NCBI GenBank assembly: GCA_002173095.1
Contig: NHBK01000009.1
Coordinates: 186,001 to 250,000 of the forward strand
Direction: 5' to 3'
DNA from: Hyphomonadaceae bacterium TMED5
Lineage (GTDB): Bacteria; Pseudomonadota; Alphaproteobacteria; Caulobacterales; Hyphomonadaceae
DNA length: 64,000 bases
Notes under the pieces: model-generated
Databases searched by the model: none
The model's input: only the letters and a program-made list of their open reading frames with translations
Told to the model about the DNA's origin: nothing
Translations under genes and position numbers: made by a program
Part shown: positions 26,889 to 35,431 of the stretch, one piece after another
Numbering within the stretch: position 1 is the first letter of the stretch
Layout of the letters: the number at the start of each line of letters is the position of its first letter

Positions 26889-26907
26889 GCGGAATTTGTA
26901 TCGACGC

Positions 26908-27720
26908 TTAGGAAGGCAATTTGGATTTTGCTGTTGCCAGTTTGGCCGAAATTTTCGGAGCCAGGCTTGCATTTGTCGCAAGGATATTTCCGGTTTTCAG
27001 GATTTCTCCGCCGTCCAGCTCCTGAACGATGCCACCTGCTTCGCGGACCAGAACGATACCGGCTGCAATGTCCCATGGCTTCAGGTTACGTTCCCAGAAG
27101 CCGTCAAAGCGACCTGCTGCGACATAGGCAAGGTCAAGTGCAGCGGCACCAAAGCGACGAATGCCTGACGTTTCCTGAGTGAGGTGTGCGAGCTCTGACC
27201 AGAAGAGCTGGTGGCGCTCCGGTGCATGGCCAACATAAGGTGTGCCCGTCGCCAGAACGGCGTCGGTCAGCTTGATGCGGGTTGCAACTTTCAGGCGCCA
27301 GTTTTCCAGCCATGCGCCATGACCACGCTCTGCCCAATAAATATCACCGCGAATAACGTCATAAACCACGCCTGCGTGCAGTTCGCCTTCGCGCTCATGG
27401 CCAATGGAAATCGCGAAGTGAGGAATGCCGTGCATGAAGTTCAACGTGCCATCCAGAGGATCGACGATGAAACGGTTGGTTTTATCCGTGCCTTCAACAA
27501 CACCGCGCTCTTCCATGACAAAGCCATAGCCCGGACGCGCGCGAGACAGCTCATTATAGATTACGTCTTCAGCGCGGTGGTCAGCATTGGTTACAAAGTC
27601 GCCCGGACCCTTTTTGGAGACCTGAAGGTTTTCGACTTCGCCAAAGTCGCGTGCGAGGCCTCGGCCAGCTGCGCGGGCAGCTTTGACCATAACAGTGATG
27701 AGTGGGCTTTGTCTGGACAT
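26908..27720 (-). CDS. suhB: Inositol-1-monophosphatase family protein (SuhB-like)
   Basis: Mg2+-dependent phosphatase of the IMPase superfamily, 270 aa. Metal ligands lie in MEERGVVEG (Glu), VDPLDGTLNFMHG (Asp, Asp) and the late PWDIAAG motif. The length and the FVTNADHRAEDVI segment fit bacterial SuhB. Relatives hydrolyse inositol phosphates, and in E. coli SuhB also takes part in rRNA antitermination; which role applies here is unknown. It is transcribed alone. Confidence 0.9.
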   Translation of the reverse strand: MSRQSPLITVMVKAARAAGRGLARDFGEVENLQVSKKGPGDFVTNADHRAEDVIYNELSRARPGYGFVMEERGVVEGTDKTNRFIVDPLDGTLNFMHGIPHFAISIGHEREGELHAGVVYDVIRGDIYWAERGHGAWLENWRLKVATRIKLTDAVLATGTPYVGHAPERHQLFWSELAHLTQETSGIRRFGAAALDLAYVAAGRFDGFWERNLKPWDIAAGIVLVREAGGIVQELDGGEILKTGNILATNASLAPKISAKLATAKSKLPS

Positions 27721-27975
27721 GTTTTCTGGTTTCGGTTCCTGAAATGCAGCGCAGCCGGTCTGCGCGCAGATCTTGTAAGGTTCGTGTGAGAAGGCGCCGT
27801 ATCGGTCCTTATGCGTCTGGTCAAGCCGAACGGGCTGTTATCCGGTCAAATCATGCGCTTATTTCTGCCATGACACGTTAAACTTTCCCTTATGTATGCA
27901 TTTAGAAGAACAGGGGTGTCAGTCTCTGATTATCGCCCCATCTATAAAGCAGATGACGGGTAAGAGAGTAAACGA

Positions 27976-28632
27976 ATGTCAGAACAGATATCTTTCCTTC
28001 GGTCGGGACTTCTCGCGGGGCTGTGCCTCATGGCTGCGGCGTGTTCCTCGGGCGACGAGGCCACCGGGTTTATCACTGAAAATCTGCCGCCACCGGCGAG
28101 TGCCGAAACGGCCGAGGGCGATGTGCCGCGCGATGAAAATGGGCGGCCTTATCAATACAGGCTTCTTGGCGAGCGCGTTCCTGCGTTCAGTGTAACAGCC
28201 GCTGATGGATCGACCATCACCCAGGATGATCTGGCAGGCCAGTGGACGATTGTCGATTTCTGGGGGCTCTGGTGCCCGGATTGTATTGTCGATGCGCCTT
28301 ATGTTGAAGAACTTGCCGAGACACTGGAAACCGTACCGGACATCCATCTTCTATCCATTCACTCACCGCCAAATGCGCGCCGCATAGCTGATGCCTTTGG
28401 TCGTTATGAAAACCTGGAAGATTATACCGCACAGACTGGGTACGGATCGCACTCGGCTATCGACGCGGATGCGAGTGCGAAAGAGGTATTCGACCTGCCA
28501 TGGGTGCCAATTTATCTGGTCGTGGACCCTGAGGGCACAATTCAGGCATTCCGAACAGATATTAGCGAAGGCGGAGATGACCCGGTTGCGGGCTTCATCG
28601 CAGATGTGCGCAGCGTGATGGCTGCAGGCTGA
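27976..28632 (+). CDS. TlpA/ResA-like thiol-disulfide lipoprotein
   Basis: A 218-aa envelope thioredoxin. The lipoprotein signal ends in MAAAC (Cys23). A Pro-rich linker leads to a redoxin fold starting near residue 75 (PAFSVTAADGSTIT), with the active-site motif WCPDC in DFWGLWCPDCIVDAP and a cis-proline region in PWVPIYLVVDPEG. It should reduce or reshuffle disulfides outside the inner membrane. The WCPDC dipeptide differs from the WCxPC of most TlpA proteins, with Pro placed first. No cytochrome c maturation genes are nearby, so the partner is unknown. Confidence 0.85.
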   Translation: MSEQISFLRSGLLAGLCLMAAACSSGDEATGFITENLPPPASAETAEGDVPRDENGRPYQYRLLGERVPAFSVTAADGSTITQDDLAGQWTIVDFWGLWCPDCIVDAPYVEELAETLETVPDIHLLSIHSPPNARRIADAFGRYENLEDYTAQTGYGSHSAIDADASAKEVFDLPWVPIYLVVDPEGTIQAFRTDISEGGDDPVAGFIADVRSVMAAG

Positions 28633-28803
28633 GCTGATACAGGGCTGTCACTCGCGTAACAATGTATGGCGCTATATGGTGCAGCACTGAATGTTCAATG
28701 ATTTTATTTTACTGAAGCCGGATTTTCGCGAACGGAAAGTCTTCCGACCGGCTTCATTCAGTGGTCTACTCGCTGTTAAGAACCAAGGCGGAGCGAGTAA
28801 GGT

Positions 28804-30258
28804 ATGCTGCACCCATCAACCAAACGGCTTATCGATAAGCTGATTGAGATGACGTCTGCGTCCAAAATTACATGGGCAGAAGGCGATGATGGCACATGCA
28901 TTTATGACACTGAAGGCTATCGCGTAACCATTGGTCAGTCGCCGAGCCGTGTTGTCCTTCTGGATGCAGGTGGGCGGGTGCTTGAAACGGTCAGCGATAG
29001 TCTGCTCGCCAATACGATCGACACGAACGGTCTCCAATATACGGTGAAAGTCGATCAGCTTGTCTCTACTGCGCGTCGTCAGATTACCGGTGCTACGGAT
29101 GTCATCGACCGTATAGTGACTGCGCTGGACCTCACTGGAAAGCGTGAACCGCCTGCGCCGCCAGTGGATGAAGCGCACACTGAGGAAGACGACGTCGAGG
29201 ACGAGGCGCCAGTCGCTCGGATGACCTTTCCGGACCAGCCAGAGATGGCGTCGCGCGTTGCCATGCTGGCAGAAAAGCTGAATGGCCATCTGCCGCCTGA
29301 TACCGAGACTGGAACTCTGGTGGTTGAAGAGGTTTCCTTAGAAGAGATTGATCTGGACGAGCTGGCGACGGATGACGACTCCGACCCGGACGAAGCGTCG
29401 GAAGAAAGCTCAGCCTGGACCTTGCCGGAAGGTGTCGGGACTGCACTTGAGGCTGAAACCGATGAAGTCATTGACCATGGCGACGATGCGATAGGGTTCT
29501 CCCCGACAGAAGTTCACTCGTCTGTAGAGCTGTCACCTGTCAAGGATGAGCCATCTGCGCCAGCCAAACCCGTCTTTGGGGCAATCCCGACTTTTGAGCA
29601 GATGGCGCCGATTAAGGTCACGCCTGTTGCGACGATCGGGCCAGAGATCGTTCCGGAAGAACCAGAAGTGTTTGTGGACATTGTTGCCGAGGCTGAGGCG
29701 GCTGAAGCACTGCTCGACGTCGTAGAAGAGGCTCTCGCTGAACCCGTCCTTTATTTTGCGCCAATTCTGGGCACATCTAGGGTGATTGATGCGCTCTCAG
29801 TGACGCCAGACATCTATACGACGCCATTGGTGCAGAGCGACATTATGGAGCGTGAGCTTTTAACGCCGACGGCTGCTGATCCGTATACGGAGGAGCTGCC
29901 TGATCCAATCGTTGAGCAATTGGTAGATGACGATGGTGAGGAAGATGAGTCAGAAGTGACTATTCTCTCCGAAACGACCTTGCGGATATCTGGCGGCACA
30001 TATGTCGACGAGCTCGCTGAACCGCAACTGGCGGAGAGCTCGGTCGCACCGCAGGAGGTTATCCCAGAGGATGAGCCTGTCTATGAAGCAGATCAGGCTG
30101 AAACATCCTCACCAGAGCTGGTGGAAGATGATGGTTTCGAAGTCGAAACGACTTTAGAGACCGTCACTGACGCCGAGCCGGAAAAGCCTGCGGAAGAAGA
30201 GCCGCCAGAACACCGCCCCGGGCGCCGTACCGTTTACAAGTATAATCCGTGGATGTGA
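28804..30258 (+). CDS. Very acidic low-complexity protein of unknown function
   Basis: I do not recognise a family. The 484-aa protein has a folded-looking N-terminal region (residues 1-110, KRLIDKLIEMTSASKITWAEG, then mixed strands and a helix). A long Glu/Asp/Pro/Val-rich, probably disordered stretch spans about 115-465, and a short basic, aromatic tail ends RRTVYKYNPWM. There is no signal peptide or membrane segment. The layout suggests a cytoplasmic scaffold or hub with binding ends and an acidic spacer. It has a start after GGAG and its own terminator. Codons are like those of its neighbours. Confidence 0.75.
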   Translation: MLHPSTKRLIDKLIEMTSASKITWAEGDDGTCIYDTEGYRVTIGQSPSRVVLLDAGGRVLETVSDSLLANTIDTNGLQYTVKVDQLVSTARRQITGATDVIDRIVTALDLTGKREPPAPPVDEAHTEEDDVEDEAPVARMTFPDQPEMASRVAMLAEKLNGHLPPDTETGTLVVEEVSLEEIDLDELATDDDSDPDEASEESSAWTLPEGVGTALEAETDEVIDHGDDAIGFSPTEVHSSVELSPVKDEPSAPAKPVFGAIPTFEQMAPIKVTPVATIGPEIVPEEPEVFVDIVAEAEAAEALLDVVEEALAEPVLYFAPILGTSRVIDALSVTPDIYTTPLVQSDIMERELLTPTAADPYTEELPDPIVEQLVDDDGEEDESEVTILSETTLRISGGTYVDELAEPQLAESSVAPQEVIPEDEPVYEADQAETSSPELVEDDGFEVETTLETVTDAEPEKPAEEEPPEHRPGRRTVYKYNPWM

Positions 30259-30283
30259 TTTTCTTGAAATTCAGGGCATAAGA

Positions 30284-30310
30284 AAGGCCGCGCAAGCGGC
30301 CTTGTTTTTT
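30284..30310 (+). terminator. Intrinsic terminator of the acidic protein gene
   Basis: AAGGCCGC / GCGGCCTT with a GCAA tetraloop, then G and six Ts. Confidence 0.92.
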
Positions 30311-30327
30311 CTAAAGCGCTGAAAGTC

Positions 30328-30894
30328 TTAGCTTTCCAGCTCGATATCCCAATAGAGATAGTCCATCCAGGTTTCATGCAGGTGATGCGGCGGGAAGCGT
30401 CGCCCCATATCCTGGAGCTGGTGATTGCTCGGCTGGCACGGCTTTCTGTTTGGGTGCATGTCTATCTCATTTGGCATGCGCCCACCTTTCTTCAGATTAC
30501 ACGGGCTGCAGGCTGTGACGATATTGTCCCAGCTGGTAATGCCGCCGCGTGAGCGCGGAATGAGATGGTCGAATGTCAGATCGTCCGGTGAGCCGCAATA
30601 CACGCAGGCAAAGGAATCTCGCAGGAAGACGTTGAAACGGGTAAAGGCGGGAGATCGATCCTGGCGCACAAACTCTCTCAGGCAGATCACACTCGGCAGG
30701 CGCATCTGGAATGAGGGCGACCGAACGACGTGATCATACTGAGCAACAACATCTACGCGCTGAAGGAAAACCGCTTTGACGACTTCCTGCCAGGGCCAGA
30801 CTGAAAGAGGGTAATAGCTCAAAGGTCGATAGTCCGCATTCAGAACAAGTGCGGGCCACCCGTTAGGAGAAGTTGTGGTTATGGAAGATGCCAT
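30328..30894 (-). CDS. HNH endonuclease family protein
   Basis: A 188-aa protein with the HNH/zinc core CVYCGSPDDLTFDHLIPRS, then GG, a Trp-Asp-Asn stretch and ACSPCNLKK. Two CxxC pairs would bind structural zinc and the His-Asn-His set the catalytic metal. The N-terminal part (ALVLNADYRPLSYYPLSVW) is the conserved lead-in of a small HNH family widespread in alphaproteobacteria, whose target is unknown. ATG 30894 is chosen because the family homology starts soon after it. Nothing suggests a mobile element, toxin or restriction partner. Confidence 0.85.
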   Translation of the reverse strand: MASSITTTSPNGWPALVLNADYRPLSYYPLSVWPWQEVVKAVFLQRVDVVAQYDHVVRSPSFQMRLPSVICLREFVRQDRSPAFTRFNVFLRDSFACVYCGSPDDLTFDHLIPRSRGGITSWDNIVTACSPCNLKKGGRMPNEIDMHPNRKPCQPSNHQLQDMGRRFPPHHLHETWMDYLYWDIELES

Positions 30895-31044
30895 ACTCAC
30901 TCTCACTTCGACCAGATCATGAGGGAGATATACCACATCTCCACCATTTCTGATTATTTTCTATATCTGATTCCCTGCGACAGCAGTGTGACAAAATTCA
31001 ACGCGAAGCATTGTTTTTCATTCTTTTGCTCAAAAATTGTCTGG

Positions 31045-31671
31045 CTACTGATTTTCTCCGCGCAGATGGCGCAGATATCCCCAGAGCAGATGCGCTGCCA
31101 TTCCGCGATATGGGCGCCAGTTTTCGGCATGGGCTAGAAACGCTTTAGCCGTGAGGCGCCTCTCATCATTCCGCAACACTCGCAAGGATTCCATCAGGCC
31201 GACATCGCCTTCCGGGAAGGCATCCATGCGTTGAAGTGAGCACATCAGGAAAAGTTCTGCAATCCACGGGCCAATCCCCATCACCGCGATCAGGAGTTTG
31301 CGGGCGTCTTTGTCGGATAGCGTATGCAGTTCATCAATGGGCAACATGCCGCTTCTGATAGCCTCTGCTACGGAAATAAGGTGGCGGACTTTCGGGCCAG
31401 ACAGGCCGCACGCTTTGATGTCGGCCTCGTCAGCGGAAAGAATAATCTCGGGTTTTACCTCTCCGCCCGCCCAGTTTTGCAGGCGTCCCCAAATGACGTC
31501 AGCGGCCCTGATGGAAATCAGTTGATAGACAATCGTTCGGGCAAGGCTGTGATAGTCGGGGCTCTGGATGCGCCAGTCAGGAAGGCCGATTGTGTCATAG
31601 GCGCGCGCGAGCGCCGGGTCAGACGCGCACAAAGCGTCACAAGCCGTCTGGCGCAGTGTTTGATCGACCAT
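31045..31671 (-). CDS. DNA-3-methyladenine glycosylase II (AlkA-like)
   Basis: Base-excision repair enzyme that removes alkylated bases. The 208-aa protein has the HhH-GPD fold: the helix-hairpin-helix MGIGPWIAELFLM and the catalytic aspartate in FPEGDVGLMESL. It lacks the N-terminal domain of E. coli AlkA, as in the shorter family members. ATG 31671 follows AAGGGAG; an upstream extension to 31737 is unlikely. It is a single gene downstream of the secreted-domain array and separated from it by a terminator. Confidence 0.88.
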   Translation of the reverse strand: MVDQTLRQTACDALCASDPALARAYDTIGLPDWRIQSPDYHSLARTIVYQLISIRAADVIWGRLQNWAGGEVKPEIILSADEADIKACGLSGPKVRHLISVAEAIRSGMLPIDELHTLSDKDARKLLIAVMGIGPWIAELFLMCSLQRMDAFPEGDVGLMESLRVLRNDERRLTAKAFLAHAENWRPYRGMAAHLLWGYLRHLRGENQ

Positions 31672-31748
31672 AGGCGTGCTCCCTTTGGCCTGATTGGGCG
31701 ACGGACGGGGTGAGCTGTCAATCTGGTTCTTGCGCAAGTGCAGAGCAC

Positions 31749-31780
31749 AAAAAAGCCGACACCCTGAGGGTGCCGGCTTT
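31749..31780 (-). terminator. Intrinsic terminator of the first secreted two-domain gene
   Basis: AAAGCCG-ACACCC and GGGTG-CCGGCTTT form a 13-position stem with one mismatch and a TGA loop. The A-run at 31749-31754 becomes the U-tract on the minus strand. Confidence 0.88.
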
Positions 31781-31803
31781 CTGTATCCCGAAGGAAAGAG
31801 CGC

Positions 31804-32700
31804 TTAGCGGCTCATGATCTCGGAAATCGTGAGCGTAGCTGGCTCAAAATCGCCCGCATAGCTGCCAACCCAGATGTCGTACTGACCAGACATTGGTGTG
31901 TCGAGTGAGATGGACGGGTTCATGTTTTCACCGCTGTCATCGTCGCAAATCCAGTTGCCGTCAGGTGCGTTCACAACGAGCGTTGTGTCGAACTCAGACA
32001 TAACTGACAGGATGAGCGGGAATTCTTCGCCAGCTGTGTAGTAGAGACGGAAGTCCGGAGCCGCAGCTACCATGCCTACGCAGCCAACAGATGCCGCATC
32101 AATAGGGCCGCCAGAGGTCAGCTCAACATTGTATGGGTCTTCTTCAAAACCGGTGACCAGTTCAATAGAGCCAAAGCCTGGTTCAAGAGAGAAGTCTGGA
32201 GCCGCGAATTCATCGTCAGAAGTCATGTCAGCGCCGAGGCTGAATGGCATGACTTCAGAAATGAAGAGCGTGGATTCTTCGAAATTGCCATCATAGCTGC
32301 CAACCCAGATGTCGTACTGACCGGTCATTGGCGTGTCGAGCGTGATAGCAGGGTTCAGGCTGTTCTCTGTGTCATCTGCACAAGCCCAGCTTTCGTCTGG
32401 CAGGTTTACGACGAGCGTTGTGTCGTCGTCAGATTCTACAGAGAGGATGAGTGGGAAGTCATCGCCAGCAACATAGTTAAGGCGGAAGTCTGGTGCGTCG
32501 GCAATCATGCCTGCGCAGCCAATGCCGGCAGCGTCGATCATGCCGCCAGATGTGATGGTGACTTCGTAAGGATCTGGAACGAAGCCATTTTCGAGTTCAG
32601 TGGCGCCGAAAGTTGGCTCCAGTGAGTAGTCCTGAGCGAACGCTGCGCCAGACAGAGTCATGATCGCCGTAGCGGCCAGCAGTGTAGTTGTGCGAGACAT
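31804..32700 (-). CDS. Secreted protein with two PPC-like domains (array gene D)
   Basis: A 298-aa protein with a signal peptide (cut after AFAQ) and two copies of one ~125-aa domain (about 24-150 and 168-296). Each copy runs: SLEPTFG-type start, DPY motif, GCAGM with PDFRL, FPLILSV, DTTLVVN, Trp-x-Cys with an Asp-rich turn, and GQYDIWVGSY, ending in an ISE strand. Two cysteines per domain could pair, and the Asp-rich turn could bind calcium. The pattern resembles bacterial pre-peptidase C-terminal beta-sandwiches. Similar alphaproteobacterial proteins are often labelled peptidase S1, but no protease residues exist here. It has its own ribosome site and terminator. Confidence 0.85.
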   Translation of the reverse strand: MSRTTTLLAATAIMTLSGAAFAQDYSLEPTFGATELENGFVPDPYEVTITSGGMIDAAGIGCAGMIADAPDFRLNYVAGDDFPLILSVESDDDTTLVVNLPDESWACADDTENSLNPAITLDTPMTGQYDIWVGSYDGNFEESTLFISEVMPFSLGADMTSDDEFAAPDFSLEPGFGSIELVTGFEEDPYNVELTSGGPIDAASVGCVGMVAAAPDFRLYYTAGEEFPLILSVMSEFDTTLVVNAPDGNWICDDDSGENMNPSISLDTPMSGQYDIWVGSYAGDFEPATLTISEIMSR

Positions 32701-32942
32701 CTTATTTCCTTGTTTCAGACTTTTTCGAAGCGAAACAACCAGAAATCATTTGGCGCCCAGCCCCATGATTTTCCAACGCGCAATTCCGTCTTCGTGCTTG
32801 ATTTTAAAGTGAAGAAGTAAACTCGGATAGTTCGATCTGCAGCGCGAACTGCAATTTATGATGGTTCGCTGTCCGGGATATTTGCTGATCACATCACCTT
32901 GGCGTGGGTGAGCGCCCATACATTCCAGAGTCAGCAGTCAAA

Positions 32943-32970
32943 AGGCTGCCCCGAAGCTGGGACAGCCTTC
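32943..32970 (-). terminator. Intrinsic terminator of array gene C
   Basis: AAGGCTG / CAGCCTT with an inner CC/GG pair and a 10-base loop; the flanking AAAA gives UUUU on the minus strand. Confidence 0.75.
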
Positions 32971-32987
32971 TGAAGTGTTCGTGAAAT

Positions 32988-33440
32988 CTATTCGACTTCA
33001 GAGATAGACAGAACAGAAGCAGCGTTGCCGCCTTCATAGTCGCCAACCCAGATGTCGTACTGGCCAGAAAGTGGGCTGGACAGGCTTACAACAGGGTTCA
33101 GGCCGTCTGTGTCGTCGTCGCAGATCCAAGAGCCGTCTGGAGCGTTGATGACCAGGGTTGTGTCATCTGCAGATGCAACAGAGATGATCAGCGGGAAAAT
33201 GTCACCAGCGTTGTAGTTGAGGCGGAAGTCTGGAGCGTCAGCAATCATGCCTGCGCAGCCTACGCTAGCTGCGTCGACGGTGCCGCCGGCGATGATTTCA
33301 ACTTGGTATGGATCTGGCTCAAAACCTGTGTCCAGAGCAACTGTGCCGAAAGACGGCTCGAGAGAGAAGTCCTGAGCGTAAGCAGCGCCAGAAGCAGATA
33401 CGATAACGGCACCTGCCGCGAATGCGAAATTGCGGTACAT
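32988..33440 (-). CDS. Secreted protein with one PPC-like domain (array gene C)
   Basis: A 150-aa protein: signal peptide ending in GAAYAQ, then a single copy of the array domain with GCAGM, PDFRL, DTTLVIN, WICDDDTDGLNP and GQYDIWVGDY. Its signal peptide (MYRN...SASGAAYAQ) is close to that of the other single-domain gene ending at 34815 and unlike those of the two-domain genes. AAGGGAAT precedes the ATG. Function is unknown; secretion and a disulfide-bonded beta-sandwich are inferred. Confidence 0.85.
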   Translation of the reverse strand: MYRNFAFAAGAVIVSASGAAYAQDFSLEPSFGTVALDTGFEPDPYQVEIIAGGTVDAASVGCAGMIADAPDFRLNYNAGDIFPLIISVASADDTTLVINAPDGSWICDDDTDGLNPVVSLSSPLSGQYDIWVGDYEGGNAASVLSISEVE

Positions 33441-33657
33441 TTGTATTCCCTTAAATTAGTCCCAATGGTGCGAAGATTTGCGTCTCCCATTCCCCCGAAC
33501 AGTTCAGCGAGACGCGAGCAGATGAGTCCATCTTCTGATCACGTTCTAGTGAGGGGTCGGTGATATGCAAGGAGAAATCTCAGCACAGATGCCGTGATAT
33601 ACAGTCGCACCTGAATGTATTCTGAATGAATTCAATGAAAGCAAGTAATTGAACGCA

Positions 33658-33682
33658 TTTACGGTGTATATCGAACCGTAAA
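33658..33682. promoter_or_regulatory. Operator-like inverted repeat in the array
   Basis: TTTACGGT and ACCGTAAA are perfect 8-bp arms separated by nine bases, giving a centre-to-centre distance of 17 bases, suitable for a dimeric regulator. It lies about 220 bases upstream of array gene C. Confidence 0.4.
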
Positions 33683-33769
33683 ATTCAACTCTTTGACGTG
33701 TGTATATATTTCAATATGCTGAAATACGGTTGGAAAATAGAATTCTATACTTGCGCATTTGTCCAGAAA

Positions 33770-33793
33770 AGAGCCCGCATTGTTGCGGGCTCT
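33770..33793 (-). terminator. Intrinsic terminator of array gene B
   Basis: A perfect 10-bp stem (AGAGCCCGCA / TGCGGGCTCT) with a 4-base loop; AAAA at 33767-33770 supplies the U-tract on the minus strand. Confidence 0.9.
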
Positions 33794-33813
33794 GGTGAGA
33801 TGTTGCGCTGATT

Positions 33814-34692
33814 CTACTTACTGTAGAGTTCGGAAATAGACAAAAGCGCTTCGTGATAGTCGTCTGAATAGCTGCCCACCCAGATGTCGTATTGTCCACT
33901 GGCAGGTTGGTCGAATGTGATGGATGGATTCAAGCCCTCGCCGCTATCATCGTCACAGACCCAGCTCGCATCCGGCGTGTTCACTACCAGTGTTGTATCG
34001 CCTGAAGAGTCTACCGAAAGAATGAGCGGAAAGACGTCGCCTGCGGAGTAGTTGAGGCGAAAATCTGGTGCTTCGGCAATCATACCGGTACAGCCAACAA
34101 CATCGGAATTAACCGACCCGCCGGATGTCAGACTCACATCGTATGGGTCAGGAGAGAAGCCCGCACTCAGATCGACATATCCATATCCTGGTTCAAGCAT
34201 ATAGTCTGGCCGAAGCGAGGAAGAGCTGCTTTGCACATCCAATTCGGAAATGTAGAGCGTCGCCGGGTCATAATTCCCGCCAAAACTGCCAACCCAGATG
34301 TCGTACTGTCCGGTCATCGGGTACTCGAAAGTGATTGCCGGGTTTAAGCCTTCACCGCTGTCGTCATCACATGTCCAGCCGCCATCTGGCGTGCTCACAA
34401 CCAGCGTCGTATCGCCGGTAGAGTCGACGGACAGGATGAGCGGGAAAGTGGTGCCCGCCGTGTAATAGAGACGGAAGTCTGGCGGATCGCTGATCATGCC
34501 GGCACAGCCCATACGCTCATGCGCGCTGACAGGACCACCTGAAGTGACCTCAATGCTGAACGGGTCGGGGGAAAAACCAGTATCCAGTTCAACGGAACCA
34601 TAAGTTGGCTGAAATTTGCTTGCCTGCCCGTGCGCTGTGCCCGCAGCGCAAATAACGATGGCCGCAGCCATCAATCCTGTGTGTCTAAACAT
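33814..34692 (-). CDS. Secreted protein with two PPC-like domains (array gene B)
   Basis: A 292-aa protein with a signal peptide ending AHGQ and two tandem copies of the array domain joined by a short Ser-rich linker (DVQSSSSSLRPDY). Both copies keep the GC-GMI, PDFRL, FPLILSVDS, GDTTLVV, CDDDSGEGLNP and GQYDIWVGS blocks. The second copy is slightly closer to the consensus; the first has an insertion (SAHERMGCAG). GAGGG precedes the start. It is independently terminated. Its two-domain form pairs it with the gene ending at 31804. Confidence 0.85.
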   Translation of the reverse strand: MFRHTGLMAAAIVICAAGTAHGQASKFQPTYGSVELDTGFSPDPFSIEVTSGGPVSAHERMGCAGMISDPPDFRLYYTAGTTFPLILSVDSTGDTTLVVSTPDGGWTCDDDSGEGLNPAITFEYPMTGQYDIWVGSFGGNYDPATLYISELDVQSSSSSLRPDYMLEPGYGYVDLSAGFSPDPYDVSLTSGGSVNSDVVGCTGMIAEAPDFRLNYSAGDVFPLILSVDSSGDTTLVVNTPDASWVCDDDSGEGLNPSITFDQPASGQYDIWVGSYSDDYHEALLSISELYSK

Positions 34693-34760
34693 TCAAAAGC
34701 CCTCATTCCCATATTTAGAGTATGGGTATTACAGCGTAAAATCGAATGTTAGGCAAAGAA

Positions 34761-34791
34761 AAAACCGACCTGCAGCGCGCAGATCGGTTTT
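34761..34791 (-). terminator. Intrinsic terminator of array gene A
   Basis: AAAACCGA / TCGGTTTT outer stem plus CTGC/GCAG inner stem with one mismatch; an A-run on the left becomes the minus-strand U-tract. Confidence 0.85.
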
Positions 34792-34814
34792 CTGTATTTT
34801 GATTTCAGCAGGTT

Positions 34815-35276
34815 TTAGTTGCTGGAAAGCTCTGAGATGGAGAGCGTTGAGTTGTTGTAGCCGCCGCCATAGCTGCCAACCCAGATGTCATACTGACCTG
34901 ATGGTGGGCTGGAGAGGTAAATGGAAGGGTTCAGGCCATTGCCGCTGTCATCGTCGCAAAGCCAGCTGCCGTTCGGCATGTTCACAACCAGTGTCGTGTC
35001 AGCATCTGATGCGACAGACAGAATGAGTGGCAGTGCATTGCCCGCGCCAAAATACAGGCGGAAGTCAGGTGCGTTTGCGACCATGCCCGCGCAGCCAATA
35101 TTGCCTGCATCAATGCTGCCGCCAGCTGTGATGCTCACATTGTAAGGATCAGGCGAAAAGCCCGAATTCAGAGAAGCAGAACCGTAGGTTGGTTCAAGAT
35201 TGAAATTCTGTGCGTATGCTGCCCCAGAAGCGGAAATGAGTACAGCTGCAGCTGCCATTGCCAATTTGCGATACAT
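34815..35276 (-). CDS. Secreted protein with one PPC-like domain (array gene A)
   Basis: A 153-aa protein: signal peptide MYRKLAMAAAAVLISASG ending AAYAQ, then one copy of the array domain with GCAGMVANAPDFRLYFG, DTTLVVN, WLCDDDSGNGLNP and GQYDIWVGSYGGG. ATG 35276 is chosen because it starts the signal peptide; the longer frame to 35339 does not. It is first in the direction of transcription and divergent from gluQ. Function is unknown. Confidence 0.85.
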   Translation of the reverse strand: MYRKLAMAAAAVLISASGAAYAQNFNLEPTYGSASLNSGFSPDPYNVSITAGGSIDAGNIGCAGMVANAPDFRLYFGAGNALPLILSVASDADTTLVVNMPNGSWLCDDDSGNGLNPSIYLSSPPSGQYDIWVGSYGGGYNNSTLSISELSSN

Positions 35277-35431
35277 GGTACGTCCCTCGTTTTGTAACCA
35301 TTCTATGCGAAGAAAAGGTTTGCCCTCATCAGTCCCCACCCCGTGATGTTTAGCCCGATGAACCTTAACGTCCTGGGAACATTACGAAACAGTTATGATA
35401 ATGCAAAGAGAATTCTTCAGCATTTTATAGA

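Larger units (their letters stand above)
33441..33813. other. AT-rich intergenic region upstream of array gene C
   Basis: These 373 bases are clearly richer in A/T than the flanking genes, especially 33590-33760. They contain the TTTACGGT/ACCGTAAA inverted repeat and, at the right end, the terminator of array gene B. I find no credible gene. The region probably holds the promoter and operator of array gene C. Confidence 0.55.

Noticed and set aside
31804-35276. Secreted S1 peptidases
   Set aside because: Relatives are sometimes labelled peptidase S1, but there is no His-Asp-Ser triad or GDSGG motif in any of the four proteins.
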